This document shows positions 37,162-45,311 of a stretch of DNA of 64,000 nucleotides, one piece after another (the first letter of the stretch is position 1; each line of letters begins with the position of its first letter). Origin of the DNA: an uncultured Acetatifactor sp. (lineage in GTDB: Bacteria > Bacillota > Clostridia > Lachnospirales > Lachnospiraceae); the NCBI GenBank assembly GCA_910584865.1, contig CAJUCE010000020.1, forward strand, positions 34,575 to 98,574. The letters are read 5' to 3'. Both the position numbers and the translations under genes were made by a program. The notes below the pieces were generated by a model. The model was not told the origin of the DNA, did no database searches, and worked only from the letters and a program-made list of their open reading frames with translations.

Positions 37162-37207
37162 GCTCTCCGCAACCCACGCCCCGCAGAGGCTGCGCGATTC
37201 CTCTACC

Positions 37208-37237
37208 ACTATAGCACGCTCCGCAGGTATATTTCAA
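37208..37237 (-). promoter_or_regulatory. Promoter-like site before the repeat ORF
   Basis: TTGAAA (37237-37232) and TATAGT (37213-37208) on the minus strand are 18 bases apart. Confidence 0.5.
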
Positions 37238-37245
37238 GTGCGTTT

Positions 37246-37383
37246 CTATCTTTTCCATCCGAAACCGGTCATCTGGTATACCATGTTCTGCTCCCGGCAG
37301 AGCAGCCGGCTGTCACTGCTTTTGAGGGCAATCCCCCACTGCTCCCCACCCGGCGGCTCCCCCGGGCTGTACCTGCTGTTCAT
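37246..37383 (-). CDS. Candidate 45-residue small protein
   Basis: The ORF starts at ATG with AAAGG seven bases upstream and encodes a hydrophilic peptide beginning MNSRYSPGEPPGGEQWG and ending in KR. A TTGACT/TATAAT promoter lies about 30 bases upstream, giving a 20-base leader. No family is recognised and there is no membrane segment. The short length and lack of homologues I can name keep confidence low. Confidence 0.3.
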   Translation of the reverse strand: MNSRYSPGEPPGGEQWGIALKSSDSRLLCREQNMVYQMTGFGWKR

Positions 37384-37409
37384 CGCACTGCCTTTAGACA
37401 GTATGCCGA

Positions 37410-37437
37410 ATTATATTTTATCTGCAAAAAAAGTCAA
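37410..37437 (-). promoter_or_regulatory. Strong promoter-like site before the 45-residue ORF
   Basis: TTGACT (37437-37432) and TATAAT (37415-37410) on the minus strand are 16 bases apart. Confidence 0.6.
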
Positions 37438-37465
37438 AGACTCGGCCCGCAAGGTATAAACACAC

Positions 37466-37496
37466 AAAAAGAGCTGTCATATGACGGCAGCTCTTT
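37466..37496 (-). terminator. Intrinsic terminator of the hexuronide operon
   Basis: On the minus strand AAAGAGCTG (37496-37488) pairs with CAGCTCTTT (37476-37468), with TCATATGA in the loop, followed by TTG after a run of T. It lies 28 bases after the uxuB stop. Confidence 0.8.
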
Positions 37497-37523
37497 CTTC
37501 TTTGGAATCGATACTTCTCTCGT

Positions 37524-39107
37524 TTATCTGGCTGAAACATACTTATGCAGCGTCTTCCTCACCGCTCCCGAGCCTGCGAACAGCTCTGCAGCCATCCCCT
37601 CGATACGTTCGCCCAGTCCGGCGGCATACAGATCCACCCCAAACACATCCTGGCGGCTGTACAATGTCTTCAGGCAGGAGAAGTCCTGCTCTCCTTCCTT
37701 CACCTCCAGAGGTGCCACAATCGCACGCAGCTCCTCCAACAGTGGATCAGATGACGGCTCAAATTCCCTGCCCGTATCGTCAACGCCTTTCAAATAACGC
37801 GCATATCCCGCCAACACCAGAGGCAGCAGCACCAGCTCGTCCATATTTAAGCCTCTTGCCTGGTAAGCCTTGATGGTCTCCCCGAAACGGATAGGAATCT
37901 TCTGGCTTGTATCCGTGGCGATCCGCTGGGGCGCATCCGGCATGAAAGGATTGGGCAGGCGGCGGTTCAGCACCGCATCGATAAATTCAGCAGGCTTCAG
38001 CACGCCGGGATCCACCACCACAGGCATGGCTTCGATATGGCCCAGCTTGGTAATCAGCCCCCTGATATCCTCATCCTCCATCTCCGCAGAGATCAGGTTA
38101 TAGCCCAGAACACAGCCGTAGATGGACATGGCCGTATGCAGGGGGTTTAAGCAGGTACAAACCTTCATCCGCTCCACCTTGTCCACGGTCTCCCTGTCCA
38201 CGTACAGCACACCGCCCAGTTCAAGAGGCGGACGTCCGTTGGTATAAGCATCCTCGATGACCAGGTACTCTGTCTCCTCCGCGTTGACGAAGGGAGCCGT
38301 ATAGGTGCGCTTGTCAGTAATGATGGTGTAATTGTCTTCAAACCCGTCCTCCGCAAGCATTTTCTGCACCTTCTCGTCGGGACGGGGTGTGATCTTGTCA
38401 ATCATGCTCCAGGGATAGGTAACCTTCTGAGGATCCTGCACATAGGCCAGGAACTCCGGCGGAACCAGCCCTTCCTCCTCCCATCTGGTGGCATAAGCAA
38501 TGACGGCCGCCTTCACCTTGTCGCCGTTGTGGGAACAGTTATCCATACTCTGCAGGGTCAGGGGCAGCGCTCCCGCCAGGAAACGCTCATACAAAAGCAG
38601 TGTTACCTTCCCCATGATCAGAACCGGCGCAAGCCCTCTCTCCAGATCGGCGGGCGCTACAGCGTAGCCCTTCTCCGTGATGGTGAAGGAGATCATCTGA
38701 AGGCTGGGATTGCAGAAAATCTCTGCAAGCCGCGCCCAGTCCTCGCCAAACTGCGCATCCGCCTTCAGGCTCTCCGTGACGGAGGCGATCACCTTCTTCC
38801 GGATAGTGCCGTCAGACTGAAGGCATACCAGCAGACTTAAATTGTCATAAGGCCTGTAAGCCTTATCAATAATCTCGAAATCAAACCCCTCCGCAACTAT
38901 GACTCCCCGGTCATATTTCCCGGAATCCAGCGTCTGCTGCAATATAGCCGCCGGGAACGCACGGAACAGGTTCCCCGCCCCGAAGTGCACCCAGGCAGGC
39001 TCCTCATGAGTCTTCTTCCTCACCGCTTCAATGTCAAACTGCGGCATCTGATAACCTTTTTCAACCCACTGGGGATCGATTTCCTTTTTGATGTCTATCA
39101 ATTTCAT
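37524..39107 (-). CDS. uxuB: Fructuronate reductase / mannitol dehydrogenase family
   Basis: The 527-residue NAD-dependent polyol dehydrogenase family member probably interconverts D-fructuronate and D-mannonate. WVHFGAGNLFRAFPAA (about residues 39-54) is the cofactor loop; KITPRPDE and the KVCTCLNPLHTAMSIYGCVLGY catalytic region (Asn-His) follow. The neighbouring mannonate dehydratase supports UxuB over mannitol dehydrogenase. AAAGGAG lies ten bases before the ATG. It is the last gene of the locus. Confidence 0.88.
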   Translation of the reverse strand: MKLIDIKKEIDPQWVEKGYQMPQFDIEAVRKKTHEEPAWVHFGAGNLFRAFPAAILQQTLDSGKYDRGVIVAEGFDFEIIDKAYRPYDNLSLLVCLQSDGTIRKKVIASVTESLKADAQFGEDWARLAEIFCNPSLQMISFTITEKGYAVAPADLERGLAPVLIMGKVTLLLYERFLAGALPLTLQSMDNCSHNGDKVKAAVIAYATRWEEEGLVPPEFLAYVQDPQKVTYPWSMIDKITPRPDEKVQKMLAEDGFEDNYTIITDKRTYTAPFVNAEETEYLVIEDAYTNGRPPLELGGVLYVDRETVDKVERMKVCTCLNPLHTAMSIYGCVLGYNLISAEMEDEDIRGLITKLGHIEAMPVVVDPGVLKPAEFIDAVLNRRLPNPFMPDAPQRIATDTSQKIPIRFGETIKAYQARGLNMDELVLLPLVLAGYARYLKGVDDTGREFEPSSDPLLEELRAIVAPLEVKEGEQDFSCLKTLYSRQDVFGVDLYAAGLGERIEGMAAELFAGSGAVRKTLHKYVSAR

Positions 39108-39280
39108 GATGAATCAACTCCTTTTCCTGGAGCCTTCCGCAAAGGCGTTCTCTTTCGCCGGAAAACGGCTTCCCCGCCGTCTTGCAGAGGGCTTCCTGTT
39201 TCAACTGCTGTCATTATACCGTGCTGCCCGGCCTTTAAAACGTCTTTATCCCTCTTCCGTGCTTCGCGGCAGTAAGGCCC

Positions 39281-40363
39281 TCAATGCTTATCCAGTTTAT
39301 CCAGCATATCCCAGATACCCCACATATACATGATGCCCAGGGCGCGGTCATACAGTCCGTATCCGGGACGCACGTTGCCGGGGCCCTCATTCCACAGATG
39401 GCGCCCGTGGTCAGGACGGATATAGCCGTCAAATCCGCAGTCATGGTAAGCCTTGACGATATCCAGGATCCCGGTGTCGCCGTCGCAGTCTCTGTGGCTG
39501 GCCTCCGAGAAATCACCGTTTTCAAAATGCTTCACATTGCGGATATGGGCGAAAGCGATTCTGTCGCAGTGCTTACGCACGATATCGGCCACATTATTCT
39601 CCGGATTCGCGTTCAGGCTTCCGGAGCACAGGGTCAGGCAGTTGTAGGGATCGTCCACCATCGCCAGGAATTTGTCCACGGAAGCCGCATCCACCAACAG
39701 GCGGGGCAGGCCGAAGATATCCCATGGCGGATCGTCCATGTGGATGGCCATCTTGATATCGCACTCATGGCACACCGGCATCAACTGCTCCAGGAAGTAT
39801 TTCAGGTTCTCCCACAGCTTCTCCTTGGTCACAGGCTTATAGGCCTCAAAGAGCTCGTCCAGTTTCGCCATACGCTCCGGCTCCCACCCGGGGAAGGTCA
39901 GCCCATGGAGATTATTCAGAATATAGTCCGCCATCTCCTTAGGATCGTCGTGAATCTTGCCTGCCTCGTAATACAGGGCCGTGGAACCGTCCCCCACAGG
40001 ATGGAACAGATCGGTTCTGGTCCAGTCGAATACGGGCATAAAATTGTAACAGATTACCTTGACGCCGAACCTGGACAGATTGCGGATGGTCTGGATATAG
40101 TTCTCGATATAGCCGTCCCTGGAAGGCAGGCCGATTTTGATGTCGTCATGAACATTCACGGACTCCACCACATCCATGTTAAAGCCGTAAGGCTCCAGCT
40201 GTTTCTGCACTTCCGCAATCTCTTCTACTTCCCAGACTTCCCCGGGCATTTTGTTGTGCAGTGCCCATACGATACTGGTCACGCCCGGAATCTGCTTAAT
40301 GTCCGAAAGCTTGATGCTGTCATTGCCTTCACCGTACCAGCGAAAGCCCATTTGCATTCCCAT
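39281..40363 (-). CDS. uxuA: Mannonate dehydratase
   Basis: The 360-residue TIM-barrel enzyme dehydrates D-mannonate to 2-keto-3-deoxygluconate. MGFRWYGEGNDSIKLSDIKQIPGV at the N terminus, CYNFMPVFDWTRTDL, MAIHMDDPPW, LCSGSLNANPENNV, FAHIRNVKH and DGYIRPDHGRHLW match UxuA through the metal-binding residues. AGGAGGGG precedes the ATG by 11 bases. It follows the GH3 gene by 171 bases. Confidence 0.96.
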   Translation of the reverse strand: MGMQMGFRWYGEGNDSIKLSDIKQIPGVTSIVWALHNKMPGEVWEVEEIAEVQKQLEPYGFNMDVVESVNVHDDIKIGLPSRDGYIENYIQTIRNLSRFGVKVICYNFMPVFDWTRTDLFHPVGDGSTALYYEAGKIHDDPKEMADYILNNLHGLTFPGWEPERMAKLDELFEAYKPVTKEKLWENLKYFLEQLMPVCHECDIKMAIHMDDPPWDIFGLPRLLVDAASVDKFLAMVDDPYNCLTLCSGSLNANPENNVADIVRKHCDRIAFAHIRNVKHFENGDFSEASHRDCDGDTGILDIVKAYHDCGFDGYIRPDHGRHLWNEGPGNVRPGYGLYDRALGIMYMWGIWDMLDKLDKH

Positions 40364-40490
40364 ATAATGATACCCCTCCTGTCTTCTTTTTCTTTACAGG
40401 ACACTGCGGTATTCTCTCCGCCATGTCCTGTAAGTACTTACAATTCCTATTTTAATACCATAAAATTAATTTTGCAAGTTTATATAACTA

Positions 40491-40545
40491 ATTTTTACAG
40501 CCAGGCTGGGTTTTTTACAGCCAGGCTGGGTTTTTTACAGCCTTG
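40491..40545. repeat. 20-bp tandem duplication at the GH3 gene end
   Basis: The unit TTTTTTACAGCCAGGCTGGG is present at 40491-40510 (first base differs) and 40511-40530; a third partial copy starts at 40531 and includes the GH3 stop codon. Each unit contains CAGCC/GGCTG. Confidence 0.85.
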
Positions 40546-42310
40546 TGTCCCACACCCCGCAGAAGGAATCCACCGGATCCTGTCCCACGAAAGCTTCCGC
40601 TCCGGTGGTGAGCTTGTCAACCAGCGCGTCGAAGGTGCTGTCCAGCACATCATAGGTATTGATATAAGTCCGCGCCTGAGGAATGTCCGCCAGCACGAAG
40701 GGCTGCTTTGTCCCGATGACGATGACCGGAAGCTCATACACATACCAGGGTATCTCCCCGCCGCCCTTGGTCATTCCGAAGGAAGGCCTTGCCACAGGCT
40801 GGAATCCGCCCGCGATATCCACAAGCGTAATGATCAGATCCTGCTTGCCCACGAAATCTTTGATGGTATCCTTTCCCGCAAAATAGAGATTGATATTGGG
40901 CCTGCCGCCGGCCTCCGCCTCCTTCATCATCTTCTGGATGGGGCTCTCATAGATAAAGACCTCAAATCCCTTCCCTTCCAGTTTCTCCTTCAGCTTCTCC
41001 GCAGGAGATACCTTATTCTTGTGCATCAGCGAACCCAAACCCGGCGCCTCCAGGCCCTTTACATAGACGATCATGATACGTTTGTATTTCTCAGGGGTCA
41101 TGGGCAGCACGTCTTTGTCCTTGTATTTCACCAAAGTAACAGACTTGTCGGAAATTTCCTTCTGCATGGCTTTATGGGCCTCGCAGCCGATAATCTCATG
41201 TACCTGTGCCTTGGGCGGAACCAGTTCCGTCTTTGCCTTCTTATGCAGTCCCATGTGGGCCTTCAGGGCAAGAATGCGGTGAAGGGCGTCGCTTAAACGT
41301 TCCTCCGTAATCCTGCCGTCCAGATACCCCTGCTTCATGGCCTCGAAATCCTCATCCATATCGTTGAAGAAGAGGAACATATCGATACCGGCGGCAATGG
41401 CGGCAGGCATCAGATCCTTACGCTTCATGCGGCAGGTCAGGCCTACCATATGGGAAGCATCGGTCAGCACCATACCGTTGAATCCAAGTTTCCCGCGCAG
41501 CAGATCCGTAATCAGCTCCTTCGACAGGGTTGCAGGCATGATATCGTCATCGGCGATCTCCGGGTTAAAATGCCTGGTATAAGCGGGCTGCATGATATGC
41601 CCTGCCATGATGGCTTCCAGGCCGTTATTGATCAGGTTTTGGTAAACCTTTCCGAAAGTGGCGTCCCACTCCTCACAACCGAAATCATTTACGCTGTTGG
41701 CCACATGCTGGTCACGGAAATCCAGCCCGTCGCCTGGAAAGTGCTTGGCGGCACAGCAAAAGCCCGGATTGGCATGGGCGCCGTCCATATAAGCTTTGGT
41801 CATCTCCGCGACTCTGTCCACGTCATTTCCGTAAGTACGGATACCGATAACCGGGTTCTCCCAGTTGTACAGAATGTCGCTGACCGGCGCGAAGGAAAGG
41901 TTGCATCCGATCGCTGCCGCTTCCTTGTTGGACATGTAGCCCAGGTTGTAGGCATACTGCACATTGCGGGTAGCGCCGATCTTTGTCTGACTGCCGATGG
42001 TAGTACCGTCCACGCAGGCGCCGTCCCCGCCGTTCTCCGTATTGCAGGCAATGATTAAAGGAATCTTACTGTTTTCCTGCAGGATGCGGTTCTGCTCATG
42101 GATCTCATCCGCAGGTCCCGGATTATAACGGATTCCGCCGATGTGGTATTTGTCCACCGTCATCTTCAGGTACTCCTCGTCCCTGCTGGAGCCCATGTTG
42201 AAGAACAGCTGCCCGATTTTCTCGTCCAGGCTCATGCCCGCAATGGTGTCCTCCACCCATTTACAGTCCTCGTCAGACAAATAAAAGGGATTCGCTTTCA
42301 TGTCAACCAT
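40535..42310 (-). CDS. Glycoside hydrolase family 3, NagZ-like
   Basis: The 591-residue protein has an N-terminal GH3 barrel with the NagZ-type loop KHFPGDGLDFRDQH (residues 189-202), where Asp and His act as acid/base, and nucleophile Asp284 in VLTDAS. A C-terminal GH3 domain (about 385-580) is also present. The loop indicates a beta-N-acetylhexosaminidase or related phosphorylase. No signal peptide is present, so it acts in the cytosol on imported oligosaccharides. It lies inside a glucuronide-type operon, so it may remove GlcNAc-like residues linked to uronic acid. Confidence 0.88.
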   Translation of the reverse strand: MVDMKANPFYLSDEDCKWVEDTIAGMSLDEKIGQLFFNMGSSRDEEYLKMTVDKYHIGGIRYNPGPADEIHEQNRILQENSKIPLIIACNTENGGDGACVDGTTIGSQTKIGATRNVQYAYNLGYMSNKEAAAIGCNLSFAPVSDILYNWENPVIGIRTYGNDVDRVAEMTKAYMDGAHANPGFCCAAKHFPGDGLDFRDQHVANSVNDFGCEEWDATFGKVYQNLINNGLEAIMAGHIMQPAYTRHFNPEIADDDIMPATLSKELITDLLRGKLGFNGMVLTDASHMVGLTCRMKRKDLMPAAIAAGIDMFLFFNDMDEDFEAMKQGYLDGRITEERLSDALHRILALKAHMGLHKKAKTELVPPKAQVHEIIGCEAHKAMQKEISDKSVTLVKYKDKDVLPMTPEKYKRIMIVYVKGLEAPGLGSLMHKNKVSPAEKLKEKLEGKGFEVFIYESPIQKMMKEAEAGGRPNINLYFAGKDTIKDFVGKQDLIITLVDIAGGFQPVARPSFGMTKGGGEIPWYVYELPVIVIGTKQPFVLADIPQARTYINTYDVLDSTFDALVDKLTTGAEAFVGQDPVDSFCGVWDTRL

Positions 42311-42371
42311 ACTCTTTTACCTCGCTTTCTCTCTTTCATGGGCGGCAGCTTTCAGGCCGCCGCCCTGGAAT

Positions 42372-44639
42372 TTATTTTTTATCAAACTTGATCAGTTTCG
42401 CGTTCAGGCTCTCCATGAATCCCTCCGGCATCTCGGCACCGCCCATCTTACACAGCTTCTCCGGGGTGGCTGCCTTCATCATGATCCACATTCCCTCTCC
42501 CGGGCAAACTTTTCTGCCGGTGGCAAGCATTATCGCCTCGGATACCATGGCTATGGCCTCCGGACATTTTGCGATTTCCTCCAGGGTATCACGGATGCTG
42601 TATTTCCCTTCCGGAAATTCCATGGGCGCCTTCAGATCCAGATCTCCGGCCAGCTTGAACCAGTTTGCCACACCTTCTGCCCGCTCCTTATCCTCCGGCA
42701 GCGTATAGATGGAAGGCTCCTGCTCCACCTTCTCCAGCGTCATGCTGTCTTTCACATCCCCTGCCGCCGCAGTGATGATATTGAAGCCCTCCTTCAGTGC
42801 CACCGTGAAGGAAAACACCCTGCTGCCCGTCTGCACCTCCACCGGATCTCCGTTCAGGTACAGCGTCACCCTGGGCTGATTGGAATAGACCTTGATACAG
42901 GTAGTCTCCCCCGCCCGCTGTGCATAGCGCCTGCCGCACAGATGAATCATGGGTTCCTCCGTCCAATATGCCTGATAAACGTAATAGCTGTCCTTCTTTG
43001 TCTTCCGGTCTATGGTCACCAGGCCCTTGTTGTTCCTGCCGGCCACGCCGCCCTCATCCCTGGCCGCACAGCCGAAATCGAACATATTCCACACATGACT
43101 GGACCAGATCCAGGGGCGCTCCTCCAACATCCTTGCCATATGCTCGTGGTACATGGCCTGATAATCCTCGCTGTAGTCCTTGCAGGCGGGATTCGGGCCG
43201 TGGTAGGTGATAATGCCCTCGCATCCGTATTCGGATAATCCCAAGCAGATTTCCGGGTGCACCTTATGGAAATTGTCCATCCAGGGACCGTTGTCCTCCA
43301 TCTTTCCGCCGTACCAGCCGAAATAATGGTTATAACTTTCTACATCCGTAATACCGTGTACGGGGCTGTCGATAGGCGTCATAGACACATGCGCGATCGT
43401 CGTCAGGCGGGTAGGATCCAGCTCCTTGCACAACGCGTTCAGCTCCTTATGGTTCTCCACCAGCTGTTCCGAAATACCCCCGATGAGGATCTCATTGGAC
43501 ACGCCCCAGAAGCAGATGCTGGGATGGTTGTAGTTCTGGATGATCAGCTCCTTCATCTGGCTGATGCAGTTTAAGTGGGCTGCCGGATCCTGGTTCATGA
43601 CGGTGATAAAGGGAATTTCCGCCCACACCACGAAGCCCAGATCATCGCAGGCATCATAGAAATCCTGGGAATGCTGATAGTGGGCCAAGCGGATGGTATT
43701 GGCGCCCAGCTCCTTGATCATCCATGCGTCTTCATAATGCTCTTCTCTCGTGAGGGCATTGCCCTTATAGAGCCTGTCCTGATGACGGCTCACACCCCGC
43801 AGGGGCGTCCACCGGCCGTTGATGCAGAAACCCTTTTCCGGGTCACAGGAGAAGCTTCTCACGCCCGTTCTCACCGTCACTTCGTCGTAAGTCTCATTCC
43901 TCCTCTGGAGAGTGGCTGTCACGGTATAAAGGCAGGGATCATCAATATTCCACCTCTCCGCATCCGGCACATAGACGGTTACCTTTGCGGCATCCGCAGG
44001 ACGTACCGCAGAGGCTGTCTCATTTCCGTCCTCATCCCTGACAGAATACATTACCGTGAAATTCTCATCCGCGTTTTTCACCCAGGAAACCATCTCGAAA
44101 GTAGCTCCGCCGCTCTCGCAAGGCTTCGGCGTCACCTGCAGCCCGGGACCTCCATAGTACTCCAGGTCAAAATGTGTATTCGGCACACTGATCAGGTTCA
44201 CGCCCCTGTACAGGCCGCCGTAAAAGGTAAAGTCAGCCGCCTGGGGATAGACGCTGTCCTTATTTTCATTGCTGCAGGCCACTACCAGAAGGTTTTCTCC
44301 CTCTTCCCTGCACAGTCCGGTGATATCCGCCCGGAAGATAGAATACCCTCCCTCATGGTAGGTCACCTCGCTGCCATTGACATAGACCGTAGCCTGCTGC
44401 CCTGCCGCCAGGATCTCCACAAAAACCCGGCCGCCGCCCAGAGGCTGTCTGGGAGTCTCAAAGCTTCTGGCGTACCAGCATCTGCCCCGGTAATACTCGC
44501 CGTTGCCGTCATGCCCGTCCACCGCGTTCCAGGTGTGGGGCAGATCCACTCTCTGCCATGCCAGGGGCAGTTCGTCGGGCAGCCCCACGTCCTCTCTCAC
44601 AAATCTCCAATCCTGATTCAAACCAATTACTTTACGCAT
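42372..44639 (-). CDS. Glycoside hydrolase family 2, probable beta-glucuronidase
   Basis: The 755-residue protein has the sugar-binding (about 1-155), immunoglobulin-like and TIM-barrel domains of GH2. Acid/base Glu383 is in FWGVSNE and nucleophile Glu470 in LGLSEYG. NNK at 536-538 fits the N-x-K motif that recognises the uronate carboxylate, though related beta-galactosidases can have similar sequences there. UxuA, UxuB and a GPH transporter support glucuronidase. An extra C-terminal helical domain (about 650-755) is present. There is no signal peptide. Confidence 0.9.
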   Translation of the reverse strand: MRKVIGLNQDWRFVREDVGLPDELPLAWQRVDLPHTWNAVDGHDGNGEYYRGRCWYARSFETPRQPLGGGRVFVEILAAGQQATVYVNGSEVTYHEGGYSIFRADITGLCREEGENLLVVACSNENKDSVYPQAADFTFYGGLYRGVNLISVPNTHFDLEYYGGPGLQVTPKPCESGGATFEMVSWVKNADENFTVMYSVRDEDGNETASAVRPADAAKVTVYVPDAERWNIDDPCLYTVTATLQRRNETYDEVTVRTGVRSFSCDPEKGFCINGRWTPLRGVSRHQDRLYKGNALTREEHYEDAWMIKELGANTIRLAHYQHSQDFYDACDDLGFVVWAEIPFITVMNQDPAAHLNCISQMKELIIQNYNHPSICFWGVSNEILIGGISEQLVENHKELNALCKELDPTRLTTIAHVSMTPIDSPVHGITDVESYNHYFGWYGGKMEDNGPWMDNFHKVHPEICLGLSEYGCEGIITYHGPNPACKDYSEDYQAMYHEHMARMLEERPWIWSSHVWNMFDFGCAARDEGGVAGRNNKGLVTIDRKTKKDSYYVYQAYWTEEPMIHLCGRRYAQRAGETTCIKVYSNQPRVTLYLNGDPVEVQTGSRVFSFTVALKEGFNIITAAAGDVKDSMTLEKVEQEPSIYTLPEDKERAEGVANWFKLAGDLDLKAPMEFPEGKYSIRDTLEEIAKCPEAIAMVSEAIMLATGRKVCPGEGMWIMMKAATPEKLCKMGGAEMPEGFMESLNAKLIKFDKK

Positions 44640-44770
44640 TCTATTCCTCCATTCTCATATCCTTTTACATCGGCGCGGCCGGTTCCTGTTCTTTCCGCTT
44701 CCGCGCTGACGGACTTGCCTTGCTGATTTATTCCGCAAACCTGCAGACATTTGGTACTGAAATCCACAAA

Positions 44771-45214
44771 TTACCTCATAGTAATATAACCGTTTTCATC
44801 CGCCTTAACCGGATATACCTCCATAAAATCCGTCACCAACATAATCAGCGGAATCCCGGTCCAGAAAAACAGAGTTTCGCACAAAGCCAGAACCCTCCTC
44901 CCCTGATACCAACGGTGCCCTCCAAACCATCCGGTGAACAGCATCAGGAGAAGATATGACTTTTTCCGGAAAGTATGGGGAACCTTTTTGCTGTCATACC
45001 AATTCATCAGACGCCAGATGGGTCCCCACACGCCATAAGTATTTTCCCGCATTCCCGCCGCACGCTGGGCCGCCTGCATCTCATAATCCAAGTCCGTCAG
45101 CGTCTTCTCCCCCTCCATGCCCATATCCTCCCGGGACATGATGGGTGCGCAGGCTTCTTCCTTCTGTGATGTTTCCGCAGACAGACGTTTCTTCCTGTAT
45201 TTCCCCTTTGCCAT
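44771..45214 (-). CDS. TM2-domain membrane protein in the hexuronide locus
   Basis: The 147-residue protein has a basic, disordered N-terminal half and a TM2 domain (about residues 83-140: KKSYLLLMLFTGWFGGHRWYQGRRVLALCETLFFWTG), two membrane helices joined by the characteristic GWFGGHRWYQG turn. The role of TM2 proteins is unclear. The ATG with GGAGG upstream is chosen over longer frames. It is located between the transporter and GH2 genes on the same strand, so it is probably cotranscribed, which is unusual for a sugar operon. Confidence 0.82.
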   Translation of the reverse strand: MAKGKYRKKRLSAETSQKEEACAPIMSREDMGMEGEKTLTDLDYEMQAAQRAAGMRENTYGVWGPIWRLMNWYDSKKVPHTFRKKSYLLLMLFTGWFGGHRWYQGRRVLALCETLFFWTGIPLIMLVTDFMEVYPVKADENGYITMR

Positions 45215-45311
45215 ATCATCCTCCATCTGTTTTGTGCGCTCTCCCGCATAGTGCAGACCCCGCAGGAACACGCCTGCGGGGCCGGTTTTAGTCGAAGGTA
45301 CCTGCGCTTCC

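Larger units (their letters stand above)
36857..37523. other. Gap between yqeG and uxuB: repeats and small ORFs
   Basis: This 667-base region has no full-length gene. It contains a 63-bp tandem repeat (37000-37140), two small ORFs on the minus strand each preceded by a promoter-like pair, and the uxuB terminator (37466-37496). See the individual entries. Confidence 0.6.

Noticed and set aside
39284..41296. 670-codon plus-strand open frame across uxuA and the GH3 gene
   Set aside because: It runs antisense to two well-defined enzymes and reflects codon bias in them.
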